From Hymenoscyphus infarciens (taxonomy: Eukaryota; Ascomycota; Leotiomycetes; Helotiales; Helotiaceae), in contig LLCB01000300.1 in the NCBI GenBank assembly GCA_001414345.1, positions 1 through 64,000 of the forward strand: a DNA stretch of 64,000 nucleotides, read 5' to 3'. How positions within the stretch are numbered: position 1 is the first letter of the stretch; each line of letters starts with the position of its first letter. Below the pieces are notes generated by a model. It made no database searches. It saw nothing but the letters and a program-made list of their open reading frames with translations, and was not told the DNA's origin. A program made the position numbers and the translations under genes. Below are positions 48,385 through 60,163 of this stretch, one piece after another.

Positions 48385-48907
48385 TGCTGTCCGACGTCTT
48401 TCAAAAGTACCAAATGGACTTAAACCGTTTTGCGGTCCCGTAGCAAGAGGGTGCGAGCAAGGCAAGTGCTCTACGACCTGAGCCATGTTAGACGCAGTCA
48501 ACATTCGGGACTTCACGATGCTTTCTCCTTATTTGGTTCCACTCATTTTTTGATTGATTCTAATATACTAAACGAGGCCCCCTCCCCCCTTCTAGTCTTG
48601 GCATTGTGTCTCGCTTAGAATGGTTGGGGTTGATCCTCTTGGTATACGGGAAATAAGACCACTATTCAAGCATTAATGAAGTCTATTGCAGCCTTTGTTT
48701 GGTGTGATATGTGTGAAAACTGACAAATTACCGAAATTCGCAGCAAAATCAAATGATCGAGTCTGGAGTAGTTGGCTTGGCATGTTTCTCCGCAAGGAGA
48801 CTGGAACGCGCTTGCCGTCTGTGGAAGCCTGCTATAGCAGTTCTTGACAGAAATTGTTTTCTTCCGCATCCTTGTTTTCTTTTCCGCAGGGAGCCATTCT
48901 TGTAAAT
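48385..48907. other. Intergenic, including a tRNA-like degenerate stretch
   Basis: About 520 bp. Around 48425-48490 the minus strand has an A-box-like TGGCTCAGGTCG and a B-box-like GGTTTAAGTCC, but no closed cloverleaf can be drawn. No gene is supported; the 3' UTR of the F-box-like gene should lie next to 48908. Confidence 0.35.
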
Positions 48908-50223
48908 TCAACTTCGCCAGTTCAAATACCCTCCCCGGGAAGCCAGCCATGTCCATGAACAGCGTGTTGTACCCTCGTCAACGACCTCGTTGACATTTGC
49001 TGCTTGTCCCAAGCCAGTATTGATATTCTCAACTGCTGCATCGATTTTCGATCTGTCGTTCTTCCCAGGTCGATCATCCCAAGTGGAGCAAATAGTAAAT
49101 CTTTGCAAGGTAGTGTGTTCTCGGTTTTGAAATAGTGCGCTGTAGGTTCTGTCGCGCAGACAACAACGAATAAACCAGTCCGTAGAACATTCTGGCGAAC
49201 AGGAAAATTGCAAAGTTTGTAAAGGAAGCGTGCGAAGACGGGTCATTAGGTCTGGTTCAAATATGGGCCACAAACCGTGTACATCCCGATATCTATTTTC
49301 TCTATTAGTCCGACGTCTCTGACCATTTTTCTTGTGTGGATGCTAAGAACATACTCGAGAGCCAGATTCTTAACTCTACTCCAGTTCATCCTGGTTATAT
49401 TGTCGTTGATGCCAGCTCTAAACGGCGGACAGGAAATATTTCTTGTTGATACACAAAACACTCCGACCGAACTAAGCGCCTTAAGAACCTCTTCATAGAA
49501 GACTTTATGTCCGTGGACAGCATCGATCAATGCGACCCTCTTGCCATCCCAGCTTATTGCCTCTTGAAAGATGGCCTGGACAATTTCGAGAGGGAACCTT
49601 TCAAAAGCAAGTGGTGCTCTTGCCACTTCCCGGCATCCCTCAGGACCAATAATGCAAGAATCGCGCAACGAGCCCTCCCGAAAGATTGTGTCTTGGACCC
49701 TCCCCGTCTTGAACTCACAGTACAAGAGATTGCTGTCTTGAACATGGCTTCCAGTGATCTTGGTGGTTTCGGCCTTGCAATTCCGTAGCCATCCTTTGTT
49801 GAAACTCGAACGGCACATTCGCCCACCCCGCACTCGGCAGTTTGCCATTCGGCAATTGCGAAAAAATAGGCTTCGTAGATGGCTGGAACTCGGATCATCT
49901 GTGAACGTGGAGCGCAATAAGACTGAGTCTACAAGTATCGAGTCTAACACCTCCCATCCTTCTATCTTGTGGCATCTGTACAACTCCGCGTCGGAAATCT
50001 TTGAGTGTGAGACTTGACTGTCGTGGATTTTGGAATAGCAAGTTTTCGCATCTCGGATCGTGCAGGTGTAAAGCTCGCAGCTGTCAATCGTACAACCCAC
50101 GAGGTCGCAATCGTACAGCTTGCAGTTGAATATGATTTCATTGCGCATTGAAAGTTTTTGATGTGTCATCGGAGAGCCGGAAAGATAAGCAGTGGCCCGC
50201 TGAGCTGGATTTCTGGCAGCCAT
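48908..50223 (-). CDS. F-box-like protein with pentapeptide-like (beta-helix) repeats
   Basis: Predicted CDS complement(join(48908..49292,49355..50223)), 417 aa. Residues about 30-200 are built of short degenerate repeats with regular Cys/Ser/Asp and Leu/Ile/Val positions (CKLYDCDLVGCTIDSCELYT, then SQVSHSKISDAELYRC and others). This is the pattern expected of a pentapeptide-type right-handed beta-helix. Residues about 207-250 (FERFPLEIVQAIFQEAI) look like an F-box, the Skp1-binding motif of SCF ubiquitin ligases, placed unusually late. The C-terminal 130 residues are of unknown type and end in YLNWRS. The 62-nt intron (GTATGT donor, ACTAAT branch, TAG acceptor) joins the two long frames; without it the first would stop at 49246. 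No catalytic motif is visible. A substrate-adaptor role is inferred from the F-box only. Confidence 0.72.
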
Positions 50224-50559
50224 GACGAATGTGTCCGTTGGTGGTAAGATCGTAACTAGAAGTTTCGAGAGCGAGGTGGAGATAAGCGCTCTTTGGGGGC
50301 AGTACTTTTAGGTAGGTTGGAGGCGTTGGCGCGCTGAGATGGCACCTGTCGGACGCTTGGAAAGACTTGTTCTCGATTCCGGCACCCGAAGTTTCCATGG
50401 GACAAGATATTTTGTTTGTTTCAAGTTGCTCTCCGAGTTTCGGTGTTGGATTGAGTTGTCTCCGGTAAGTTCTGCGGTCTCGGCGGAAGGTCAACAGGAG
50501 ATGTTATCTGTCAAATTTCAGTGAATGGAGAATGTTTCATAACCCACGCGCTTTTTGTT
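50224..50559. promoter_or_regulatory. Upstream region of the F-box-like gene
   Basis: About 340 bp of normal composition before the AT-rich block at 50560; it should hold the promoter of the minus-strand gene starting at 50223. No specific site is recognised. The stretch 50534-50562 resembles 47539-47567, on the other side of the gene. Confidence 0.35.
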
Positions 50560-51650
50560 TAATAAGTACGAATGTTTGAGTCTAAATTTCGACATAAACA
50601 TCACTGTAAGCGAGTGTTAGTATAGAAACCTTTGAAATAGAATTAAAACTAACTGATTGAATGTGGAATTAGCTGGAACCTCAAGTTTCATATTTAATTC
50701 TCTACTTAGTTTATACCTTAGCAATTTTCTCAGCTGCCCCCCCCCCCCCACTGAATATCATTCTTATTAGTTCTCTTAATACTAAAACTAGATATAAATT
50801 CTCCTCTGCACCTTTACGTTCTAATATATAGTTATTAAATAGTTCCTTTTAATAGAACTATCTTTATTACTAGTAGAGCTTAAAATGTTTATCTTATCTA
50901 TTGTTTTATAGATCCCTTTCCTTTTACATTTCTTCTCTCTACTTTTACTTCTTTCTTCAACTTACTCCTATTCTTTAGAATTGTCTTCTATAGTCTCTGC
51001 AACTAGCTCCCTTATAACTAGGCTAATAAGAGATAATTTTTATACTATATTATAAGTAAGAGTTTAGAGTAAGACTATTAACTAGAAAAAGAAGTTAGTA
51101 TAAAGTTAAGTAAAATAAGATATACTTCTAGCTTTAAATAAATGTGTTATTTTAATAGTAGAGAGATTATTAGAGTAAAGTAATAGTTAACGTAGTAATT
51201 CCGCTATTCTATTATATTAGTAAGACCTCACTTACTTCTATTACACTAGTTTAGCATATTCAATCTCTGCAATCTTACTCTCAAAGCTTAAGCTGTCGCT
51301 GGCCACTCTTAACCACCGCGAACATCTCAGTCAAACGCACCAAGCTCGCTTAATTCTAGAAGCAGTTTAAACCTAACTACACCACCTTTTATACTAGCTC
51401 CAGTATACTATTATATTGCTACTTAACAACCTAGGAACCTAATACTTTTAAAAACCCAGGTAATGTTAATCCAACTTTAAATATAAAGCTAGATATACAA
51501 ATAGTAATTTAGGATAACTCTCCTCGCTTAGGGAATTATAAGAACAATTATACTAGCTTAGATAAATATATTCAAGTTCGTCACTTAGGTAGAAATTTGT
51601 AAGCCTATCTAATAGGTTAAGGGGGTAACGCTTGTGTAGGATATGTCCGT
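50560..51650. repeat. AT-rich RIP-affected block
   Basis: About 1.1 kb of AT-rich DNA with frequent TA steps and stops in all frames, including a 13-C run at 50737-50749. Around 51240-51330 some CpA/TpG-bearing sequence survives, so mutation is uneven or two repeats abut. Family unknown. Confidence 0.55.
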
Positions 51651-52497
51651 TAAAAGAAGATTTACGCGATTAGGGAGTTGACTGGAATTATAATTCGACA
51701 TCTACTAACTGTGGACCGTATAGGATTTCTTCGATATAGAAGGATTATTACGTGAAGTCATAGGCAAAAGCTTTGGGATTGCGAGTTTGTTTAGGGGTGT
51801 GGAGAGAGGTTTTTGTTAGATTAGTTAAGCACTCATTGCCATAGAAAAAGAGACTCAAAGCTACTACGCTCGCTATGCACACATCCCAAACCACATAAGA
51901 ATCTCATTTCATCTTATCTGAAGAATGCAAGCTTATCTCATGCAATGTCATACCATGCAATATCATACCATGCAATATCATATTCCCCCCTGCCACTTCC
52001 TCAACCCTCTCCGGCGGCCGTAAAGCCCTCAAATCTCTGCCGAAAAATATACAAAATCCGAAGAAAACTTTTTCCCAACTCGAACCCAACCATTTTCCCA
52101 CACCCTCGCACTCCACCCATGCACTCAACCTCAAGAGAAAAAGGAGACTTAAAACGCCGCCCATGTCCGGAAACGAATCGAAAATCATCAGCACAAAAGA
52201 ATACCGATTGAAATTGACTTGTCACCCCAAAAGCCCAATTTCCACCCATGAATGCAATCATAAAACCCTAATTCCAAAATGTAATGCCCTGGAAACCCAT
52301 CCCAATTTATGTGCCAAGAAAAGCAAAGCAAAAGACTACGCCGAGCCTCGGTTTTGGAATCTTCAACATGAAAGCCCGATGCAAATGGAAAAAAAAATGG
52401 ACAGTAACAAGTATTATAAATGCCGAGCTGAGTAGTCGCCGTCATGAAGAACCGAGATCGATAAAGTGAACGATCATGGTCTGAAAGTGGATTCGAC
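51651..52497. other. Region downstream of the AcuK-type regulator
   Basis: About 850 bp holding the 3' UTR of the minus-strand regulator and a short tandem repeat. Open frames of 86-105 codons (51904-52505, both strands) overlap and have no family features. Confidence 0.4.
51939..51983. repeat. Tandem repeat, 15-bp unit, three copies
   Basis: CATGCAATGTCATAC, CATGCAATATCATAC and CATGCAATATCATAT lie head to tail. The units differ by single transitions. It lies in the presumed 3' flank of the regulator gene; no function is known. Confidence 0.9.
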
Positions 52498-54834
52498 TCA
52501 TTCATGGATATGAGGAAGGAACTGTGGAAACCCGATTAGCATCGCCCCAACAACAATCCCCCATAAAAACAAGAAGAGCAAGAGAGAACAAACTTACGTT
52601 CATAACAATCAGCATAGGAATATCAAAAACATCCCTCTTCACCGTCCAACAATACGTACAATCCATCTTCCCATCCTTCTCCGCCAACTTCCCAATCCCA
52701 TGATCCCCATCAATCTCCCTCACTCGATTCCCCATTCCCCCAATCCCCCCATTCAAAGGAGGCGGTGGTTTCGATTGTTTATTCTCTTCCTTGATAACCC
52801 TCTGCTCAGGGGAAACTTGCATATTATCTTTCGTTTGGTACCTTAACAACTTACACCTCGTCGTCACACTCCCTCGACTATCACCAAATGCCAATCGTGC
52901 AAAGTCCTCGTAGAACTCGACTACACTATCGTCATCCATTAATTCGGGGAGAAAAACGGGCTGTGGTCGACCCTCTTTCGTTTGCGTTTCCGTCATCGCG
53001 AGAGGTCGCATCCTCGGCGTCGCAAGACCGGCCCGTCCCGAGTTATTGACGCCAGTTGGACCCGAGTTCGCGGTACCTGGACCATTCCCAGTATTGATAT
53101 TGAGATTCGGTGCCTTGCCTAATAACACGGCCTTTGACCAACCTGTCATCAGTGTAAATTCCCTATTAACAGCTGCAATCTCGCCAGTCCGTCGACACAC
53201 AAGAGTAGGTGTAGCACAATTCAACATGAATTCTTCGTATTCAAATAAAGTTCGTTGGAAACATTTCTCCATAAAGATTAGATCCTGTCGATTGAGTGTT
53301 TTCGTACACGAAATAAAAGAGGGGCGAATTGAAGAGAGAGATTTGGCTATGCGTAGAGTTTTAGTAGGTGAAAATCGTCGATAAAGGAAGGCCGTCAATT
53401 GATGAAAGCCTGTGGTGTAAGAGTAGGGCTCATGAACGGTGTCGTAAATAGAGGAAGGGTCTCGAGTTCGTTTTCCCAGTGATGATGAAGGACCAAACTT
53501 CTGTGTATGACCCGGTTCTGGCTCCTGTCGTTTTGCTGGCCGAGGTGCCGGAGGTATATGTGGTGTCGCAGAGGGGGTATAAGAAGCTGGAGAGCTCTCA
53601 AAGCCCATCCCACTGGCACCTGGACTTGCATCTGTACTTGGACTATGATGACTTAGCGGACCTGCAGCAATAGCGTATGCCTGCGGTAAACCATGATGTA
53701 TGTTATTAGCAAACATTTGTTGGCCTGTGCTATTCTGCCGGTCAATGCCAACAAATTCGGGAAGCATCTCTTGTTGGTAAACTTGACCATATTGATCAAT
53801 GTTGCCTCCAAAGACCCCACTGTTATTGAAATTGACGTTAGCCATTCCTTGTCCGGATAGTGGATCCTTTGGCTCTGCCTCTCCTGCACCAGAAGACATG
53901 TGACCGAGCATGCCAAATTCCAAAGCGCCATAGTGGTTACCGAAGTTTAAGCCTTCGAGATCGAAATTGAATAATGCTGGATTACTCGGATCAAATAATG
54001 CACCGCCAAAGTTGCCAGGAACTTCATTCGGTGCTGGAGGTTGGGGCGCAGGCATTTGTTGTTGCATTGCATGTTGTCGATTGACTTGATTTTGAAATTC
54101 GGGTGATAATGGTGATTGTTGACCTCCATACGAGAGTCGTGTTTGTAAAGGAGGAGCCATGGGGTTTTGCTGGGCTGGATAGATTGGGAAAGAGGGGGAT
54201 ACGTCGGCTTGTGGGAAGAATCCACCGCTTACTCCAGGAGAAGTTTCTGAGGTTGAAGTGTTTACCGCTGGCGGCCCATTGTTGGCTCTGGGGTTGTTGA
54301 CTTGATTGTAATTTGGTCCTAGGACTGGTCGAAGCGCCTCAGCCGGTGCATCGTGCAGGTACTTTGCCTTTTTCCTGACACCGTCTTGACAAGCGTCGGC
54401 AAGGCCTCTTTTGATACATCGTTGGCATGGTCGTTCATCACCTATTTGATAAGTCAGTTTGGATAGAGGGGAGGTGTTGTGGTGGTGAGAGCGGGAATTT
54501 GAAAGTGAGACGAAAAGCAATGAATCTTCGTCCGAAGAAAAGCAAACATACCGCAAGTCAAGTGAGCTCTTTGACATGCAAAGCAAGCTCTTCTCGCCTT
54601 CTTTCTTCTTGGCCTCAATGGATCTTTTGGATCTAGCTTTGGCTTTGTTGTTGTCACCGTCGATCCCACCGCCTTCCCATTCTCATCAACATCCGGTCTA
54701 ATCTTTTGCTCCGCCATGCCCGAGTTCTCGTCCTCATCCCTCAGAACATCAGGATCTTGCTCTTGATCACTGTATTCATTTTCCGAAGCGCCATCCGAAA
54801 CCTCAGGATCATCTACCTCAGTATCTCCCGACAT
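52498..54834 (-). CDS. acuK: Zn2Cys6 transcription activator of gluconeogenesis (AcuK/ERT1 type)
   Basis: Predicted CDS complement(join(52498..52521,52598..54441,54552..54834)), 716 aa. AcuK and its paralogue AcuM activate gluconeogenic genes such as PEP carboxykinase and fructose-1,6-bisphosphatase. The binuclear zinc cluster is complete, with Cys84, 87, 94, 100, 103 and 112 ([28 protein letters not shown]), followed by the family sequence [13 protein letters not shown]. The acidic N-terminus (about 1-45) and the Gln/Pro/Asn-rich middle could be activation regions. A PAS-like domain lies at about 505-540 ([19 protein letters not shown]). Intron 1 falls inside the zinc cluster after Cys94. 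The last exon, 24 nt, encodes FLPHIHE after PMLIVMN, the typical family ending. The acuK symbol is the closest name; acuM cannot be excluded. Confidence 0.88.
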
Positions 54835-57593
54835 CCTGTATTAAATACCCACTTGGGTGGGCAATCTGCACCGACTAGCTCCCTGCTTGCGAAACCACAC
54901 TCAACCAATGCAGGACCCCCAGTCCAGGGCTCGCTATCCAATCCCTGGAATAGGCTTTGGTGCAGGAAATAGGCTCGTGGTACAGGCCAGGGAGGAGGAA
55001 GCACAGATACCAAAGGCGCCGTGGACCGCCCCAGCGTACCAGTAATGCACTATTACTTGCACTCTCGCTAATGCTCGCCCACCGGCTAGCTCAGCTGCTT
55101 GTCACTTTCTGCAGCGGCTCTCAGACTCTGGAGGAGGAGCCCTTGGCTTCAAAGACGCCACGAAGGAACCACAACGCCGCTTCTACGTCTATTCCGAGCA
55201 CGCAACCTCGTCACAATGCCCCTCACAATGCCTGCTCTGCTGCAAATCAAAGCTTCGCCACGGCCGCCTCTTTGCAAGATCCAGCTTCTTCGGCCAGCAC
55301 GTACCCGTAGGCCTCGCTATGCTCACCACGTTTCGCCTCGTGCCTCTACGGCCACAGGCACGCGTTCGCATGCACCGTTCAGCTAACCTTCCTGCTTGTC
55401 GGTCCTTCCCTCAGTACCCGGTACCGTACCGTATCGTATCGTGGGAGTCCCGCCGTCTCTCCAAAAGATGGTACAAATCACTTCCCCAAAACAGCCCGCC
55501 GTGACGTACCGTACCGCAAAGTACGTCCCAGGACTTCGTCTCTGCACCTCCACTCCGTGCGACGTTTAGCAAAGAGCGACTGGTCTTTCCAGACAGGTCG
55601 CCGACCAATACTACCGCCGTATGTATGCTCGCCCAGCACAACACCAGGATCACGAGGTGGAGAGAGAAGTTCGTACGCCTCTTGCTCGCCGTCTGCCAGT
55701 GATGTTGCTCTACACGCAGCTTGCACCTGCGCGATTTGGAAGCCGATCGCTATCTTCCCAATGCTTCTTTGCGGTCTGCGCCGGCGTCGCGATGCGGTGC
55801 TACTCGGTCTTATGCAGGTATCCGTTGCCTCTGGCCAAGTCCAACGCCAGCCTATACAATGGCATTGATGCCCAAATAATACGGATGGCCCCTGGCCCTG
55901 CCTTTTGCTATATTTTTTGGCCCTCCGCCGACCGACTTGGTTTATTGGGGGTGGTCGAGCAATCTATCGATTCGATATTGGATATTGACGAGGTGGGAAA
56001 ATTAAGTTGGTCGATTGGGTCCAACTGTGAATCAGAATTGCTCGCGCGAGCTGAGGTTTTTTGGGCAAGTATTGATTGGGAAATGAGATCCGGCCGATTG
56101 GATCTGGGAGCTTGCAGCTCAGAACCAAAACAAATGTAGAGTGGAAAGGCGAACGAATCTGCGAGGTTCGGTACAATAATTCCAGGATGATCTTCCCTAG
56201 GTGGTGGTTCGTGTTTCTGCCTCCTGGCTCTGCCTTTACCACTGTAGTTCCTCGGTTTGCGCCTTACCTAAACCCAACGCTGCCCCTCCTGTTGACCTTG
56301 GCCCAATTGCGCTGCGGGCGCGGATGGGTTGAGCGACTCGTGGGTATGACAGTATGACAATTGCTTGACGACTGGACGCAGCGCGCGTGGCAGCAACGTT
56401 GTGCGTGTTGTGCAGAAGTGGCGGGGGGAAAACAATCGAGTGGTGTTTCTTCCTCGGTCGTTGTAGATTCAAGGTTGACAAGAAGCTACGGCCCATCGAG
56501 GGCTCGGCCTGCTTGCCGCTTTATAAATGCTTGAGATGCAGCCGAACGTGGCCCGAACATCGGGAGTCGCTAACCATGTCTGATACAGGACAGGGCTAGT
56601 GTTCACCCCCTGTCCAAAATAGGGGGGAGGGCGAGATATGTTGCCAGGGATTTACACGAGCATTCTGAATAGAATTGGCATCACTCATTCCCAGCTCGTT
56701 CCTGCAACGCGATGACGAGATCAATACCCCCACCTGGTCTGCCTCTACTCGGTGTACCACAGAATACCTACGTATGTATACGGGGAAATAAACAAAACTC
56801 CAACAAGAGCGCCGACCTTCATTCACCAACGAGGGGTGGGTGGTGACGGGGCCTCGTGCAGTGCCTTCACCCCCCCTCCCACTGACATCCAACAGAATGT
56901 CAAGGCTGCTTGTTCCCATCAAGCCTCAGTAGCACCAAATGTCCTAACGATCACATGCTCTTGCCTACCCATCCCCATTTCTCATCCCTGACCCTGTACG
57001 GACGGTACCCCAATGTATGCGCCACCAGCGCGGGTTTGAGTGATGTGAAGGGTGACTGGTTGCTGGTCCTTGGGATGAGGGTTACGCAACAGCTCGTTAA
57101 CGAATGAACCAGGGGCTCTGTTTGGCTGGAACTTGGAAGCCGTGAGCAGACATGAGGTGCAAAATCACATCTGCACTTTCTGTGAGAGAGGGGGGAGGGG
57201 AGTGCAAAGATCACTCTCAATCCGATCACGTTAGAGTGCTGACCAAGTTTCAGAGGCCTTGCAACGACATGCAAGTCACTATCAGATGATGCTACTGACG
57301 AGCTTCAAGTGGAAAGTCGTGCCACCGCGAATGCCTTCACTGTCTAGGATCTGAGGACTTGTAGAAGACTTGGGGTTGGTCAAGACCAGGACCTCCTATC
57401 TCGGATTGAAGCACAACCTCAAACTGTGGCGAGCGATGAGGGTATCTCAAGAAGTAAGATTATGTTGTTCTCCCACCCTCCTCCTTTACGAAGGACAGTA
57501 TATAGACCGTTTCATCTATGTAAATTATGTAACAATGATAACGAAATATGTACTCGAAATTCCCAATCTCCATGTCCCAAGCTTGTGTCCATT
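54835..57593. promoter_or_regulatory. Long upstream region of the AcuK-type regulator
   Basis: About 2.76 kb, relatively GC-rich, between the regulator start and the stop codon of the MFS gene, both minus strand. The first ~1 kb is pyrimidine/CpG-rich with many short upstream ATGs, fitting a long 5' leader. Near 55420-55441 a five-base unit (GTACC/GTATC) repeats in tandem, and its GTACC part recurs at 55506-55515. Open frames of up to 172 codons (55621-56139 +) have no family features. Confidence 0.4.
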
Positions 57594-60163
57594 TTATGCA
57601 CTTGCAAAACGACTCTTGCCTCTTATCTGTTTCCCATATTTGAAGAATATGATGGGAAATGGTACCATCGCAACGGTTAGGAAAGCGAGTAAACTTGTGG
57701 CCCATTGATCGCCAAGTTTGTGGTACATTTGCAGGCCAAAGAGAGGGAACACAGCTATGTCAATCATCAGCCTCAATCTAGCGGGAGATCACTCCGTCCA
57801 ACGGGAGAATTTCTTACCTCCAAAAGTGCTTCGAGCAAAGCTGTTCGCAGCTAACGATGATGCTGCATAGAGTGGATACGCATCCACCAAAAATGTAAAT
57901 ACTCCGCTGAAAACGAGGACCGTTCTATGTGTTCGAAACTGGTTAGCGACGTCGTATATTTCGTGCATGAAATTAGAGTGTCATGTGAGTTTGATGGGGT
58001 TCAATAATCAAGGGAGGCTGCGTCCATGCTACTGCAACTGAGTGCAGATTGTCCCAAAACATCCCAGTCATTGGAAGTACGGGTGCCTGCATTGAGGGGT
58101 GGCTAAATTTGGGATGGAGGGGTAGTATTCAACGATTGTTCTGCTCAATACCGAGTACTCGACTCGACGCCAATGACCAATTGACCAAACACCGAGTATG
58201 CGGTAGGGTATGATGAAAAGTGATTGGGGCTGCATTCCACGCAGGTACCTACTCAACAAACCACTTGGTTTTCAACAAATTTGATCGATCGTCGATTTGC
58301 TTTTCAACGCCTAAGAACACCTAGGAATCAATGGAAAAAAGAAAGCGCTTAGACTTACCCCATGCCAAAAATAGCTGACCCAATGATAGGAACAATCCAA
58401 TGTACGCTGCTGTAAGTCGTCCAAGCGAATATGAACAACCCCACGGGAACCAAAAATGCCCCTGCAATGGCTGGGGGTAATCGGTACTCCGGCTCTGACC
58501 CACCCACCTCTCCAGTTGCTTCTTCTCTTTGCTTAATTAACCGAGCATAATTCTTGCGCCAAAATGGATCTGTAGCTGTACCAAACAACATTCCAACCAA
58601 TATCCCCAAAAAGCTCATTCCGACTTGAGATAAAGTGAACCCATGGTTTCCCGCGAATACGAGAGGGAAGGCGCCGAAAAACAAATATAGGATACCAAGA
58701 AGAATGGCTGAGAATAGACACAAGTTCAAACACATTGGCTCAAATATCAATAATTGGAAGGGCCGTAGAAGTGATTGCGTGATCGTCTTTCGGATCGACT
58801 TATCGGTCTTCTCCATCGGTGCTTTCCATTGCTCCTCACCCGTGGCTTTCCTGATCTTTCGGGCCTTGGTACGCAAGAGCACTGGATGGTAAGTCTCGGG
58901 TACTAAGAAGAAGATCATACCCAGATTTGCACCTGACCAGATGAGTAGCACATAGAACGTCCATCTCCAGTTGACGTATTGATTTATGAAACCACCAAAG
59001 AGGGGTCCGCTAGATGATCGGCGGGTCAGTCACTGCAATTTCCAAAAATCTCGCCAACAGAGTGAAGCAAAGTGTCACGTTCTGGTGAGAAAATGAAACA
59101 GGTTTTCAGGATAGTCAGAGATGGCAAGGATGAGGGCAAGAAGATTCGGATCGCGAGAACATGAAAAAATGCTTACAATGAGGGTCCCACAAAAGGCGAG
59201 GCTGTGTATACCATCATCGGGAACTGGAGCTGCTCGCGATTGAACATATCACCGACAGTGCCACCCGCAACGGACAGGAAGGCGCTACCCGATAGTCCAT
59301 CGAAGAAGCGGGCGATGATCATGGTCTGGATGTTCTGAGCAACCGCTGAGGGAATTAACCATATCAAGAAGAAGGAAAAAGAGGCGAGGTAGATTGGCCT
59401 CCGACCATAGAACTCGCTAGATATGATGTTAGAGAGGGGTCTAGGCATAGGGGTAAGACAGACGCACGAAAGAGGGCCAAGAAGCATAGGTCCAATCCCC
59501 AGCCCAAGAATGAACATTGAAAGTCCTAAAGTGGCAACAATTTTCGAACACTGAAATTCTTCCTGAATTTGAGCATATGTGGATGTGTAGATGGATGATG
59601 TGCAGGTTCTGAAAGAAAGGTCAAGTTAGCATTGGATTAATGAAAACCAGCTTTTCACTTCCTCTTGCCACCTGAAACTCGACTAATTCAAGCCAGGACG
59701 TCCTTTCCGTGGGAATATCCAAATCTCAGATAATTTTTCCCCAATTGGTATTTCCAACACATCTGCACATCGCACTCTCCCAGGGAAGAACTTGTACTTA
59801 CACACACATAGATGAGGCGCTGACAAGAATCACAATCAACCATTTCCTTGCCATTGAAAAACTCTTTGGATTCAAAGGGTCATGGTCTCCCTCCCAATGG
59901 ACTTCGAACTCGTCTTTTTCTGGTTGTCCCCCCTCCGCGCCGTTCTCTCCATTATTCTCCTCTGAACTGTCTGTTGGATCATCGCAGCCATATCCGTTAT
60001 TCGATCGCGTGCGAGTTATCGTTCGAGAGGTAGAGGGTCGCGACCCGGGATTTGGTTTCGCAGTCGGACTAATTGGGGCAAATTCCTTGGAGGCAGAACT
60101 CTCGACGCTGGGATCGGAATTGCTCTCTGTGAACTTTTCGTCTTTCCCGGTGAGATCTGCCAT
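57594..60163 (-). CDS. MFS multidrug transporter, DHA1 (12-TM drug:H+ antiporter) family
   Basis: Predicted CDS complement(join(57594..57754,57818..57924,58359..59009,59177..59416,59468..59608,59802..60163)), 553 aa. A hydrophilic N-terminus of about 105 residues, rich in Ser, Pro, Glu and Asp, leads to twelve likely membrane segments. Family signs: WEGDHDPLNPKSFSMARKW before TM1; YTSTYAQIQEEF in the first loop; motif A (SEFYGRRP); antiporter motif C (ASPFVGPSFGPLFGGFI) formed across an intron; NWRWTFYV after TM5; and VPETYHPVLLRTKA in the central loop. FTFLVDAYPLYAASSLAANSF in the second half is also typical. Expected role: plasma-membrane efflux of toxic compounds by proton exchange; the substrate is unknown. 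Five introns, each confirmed by motif continuity; the fourth (57925-58358, 434 nt) is exceptionally long for this window. Confidence 0.86.

Noticed and set aside
48425..48495. tRNA-like sequence on the minus strand with A-box-like and B-box-like elements
   Set aside because: The anticodon stem cannot be closed (CTTGC has no GCAAG partner) and the T arm does not pair, so it is at best a worn pseudo-tRNA or chance.
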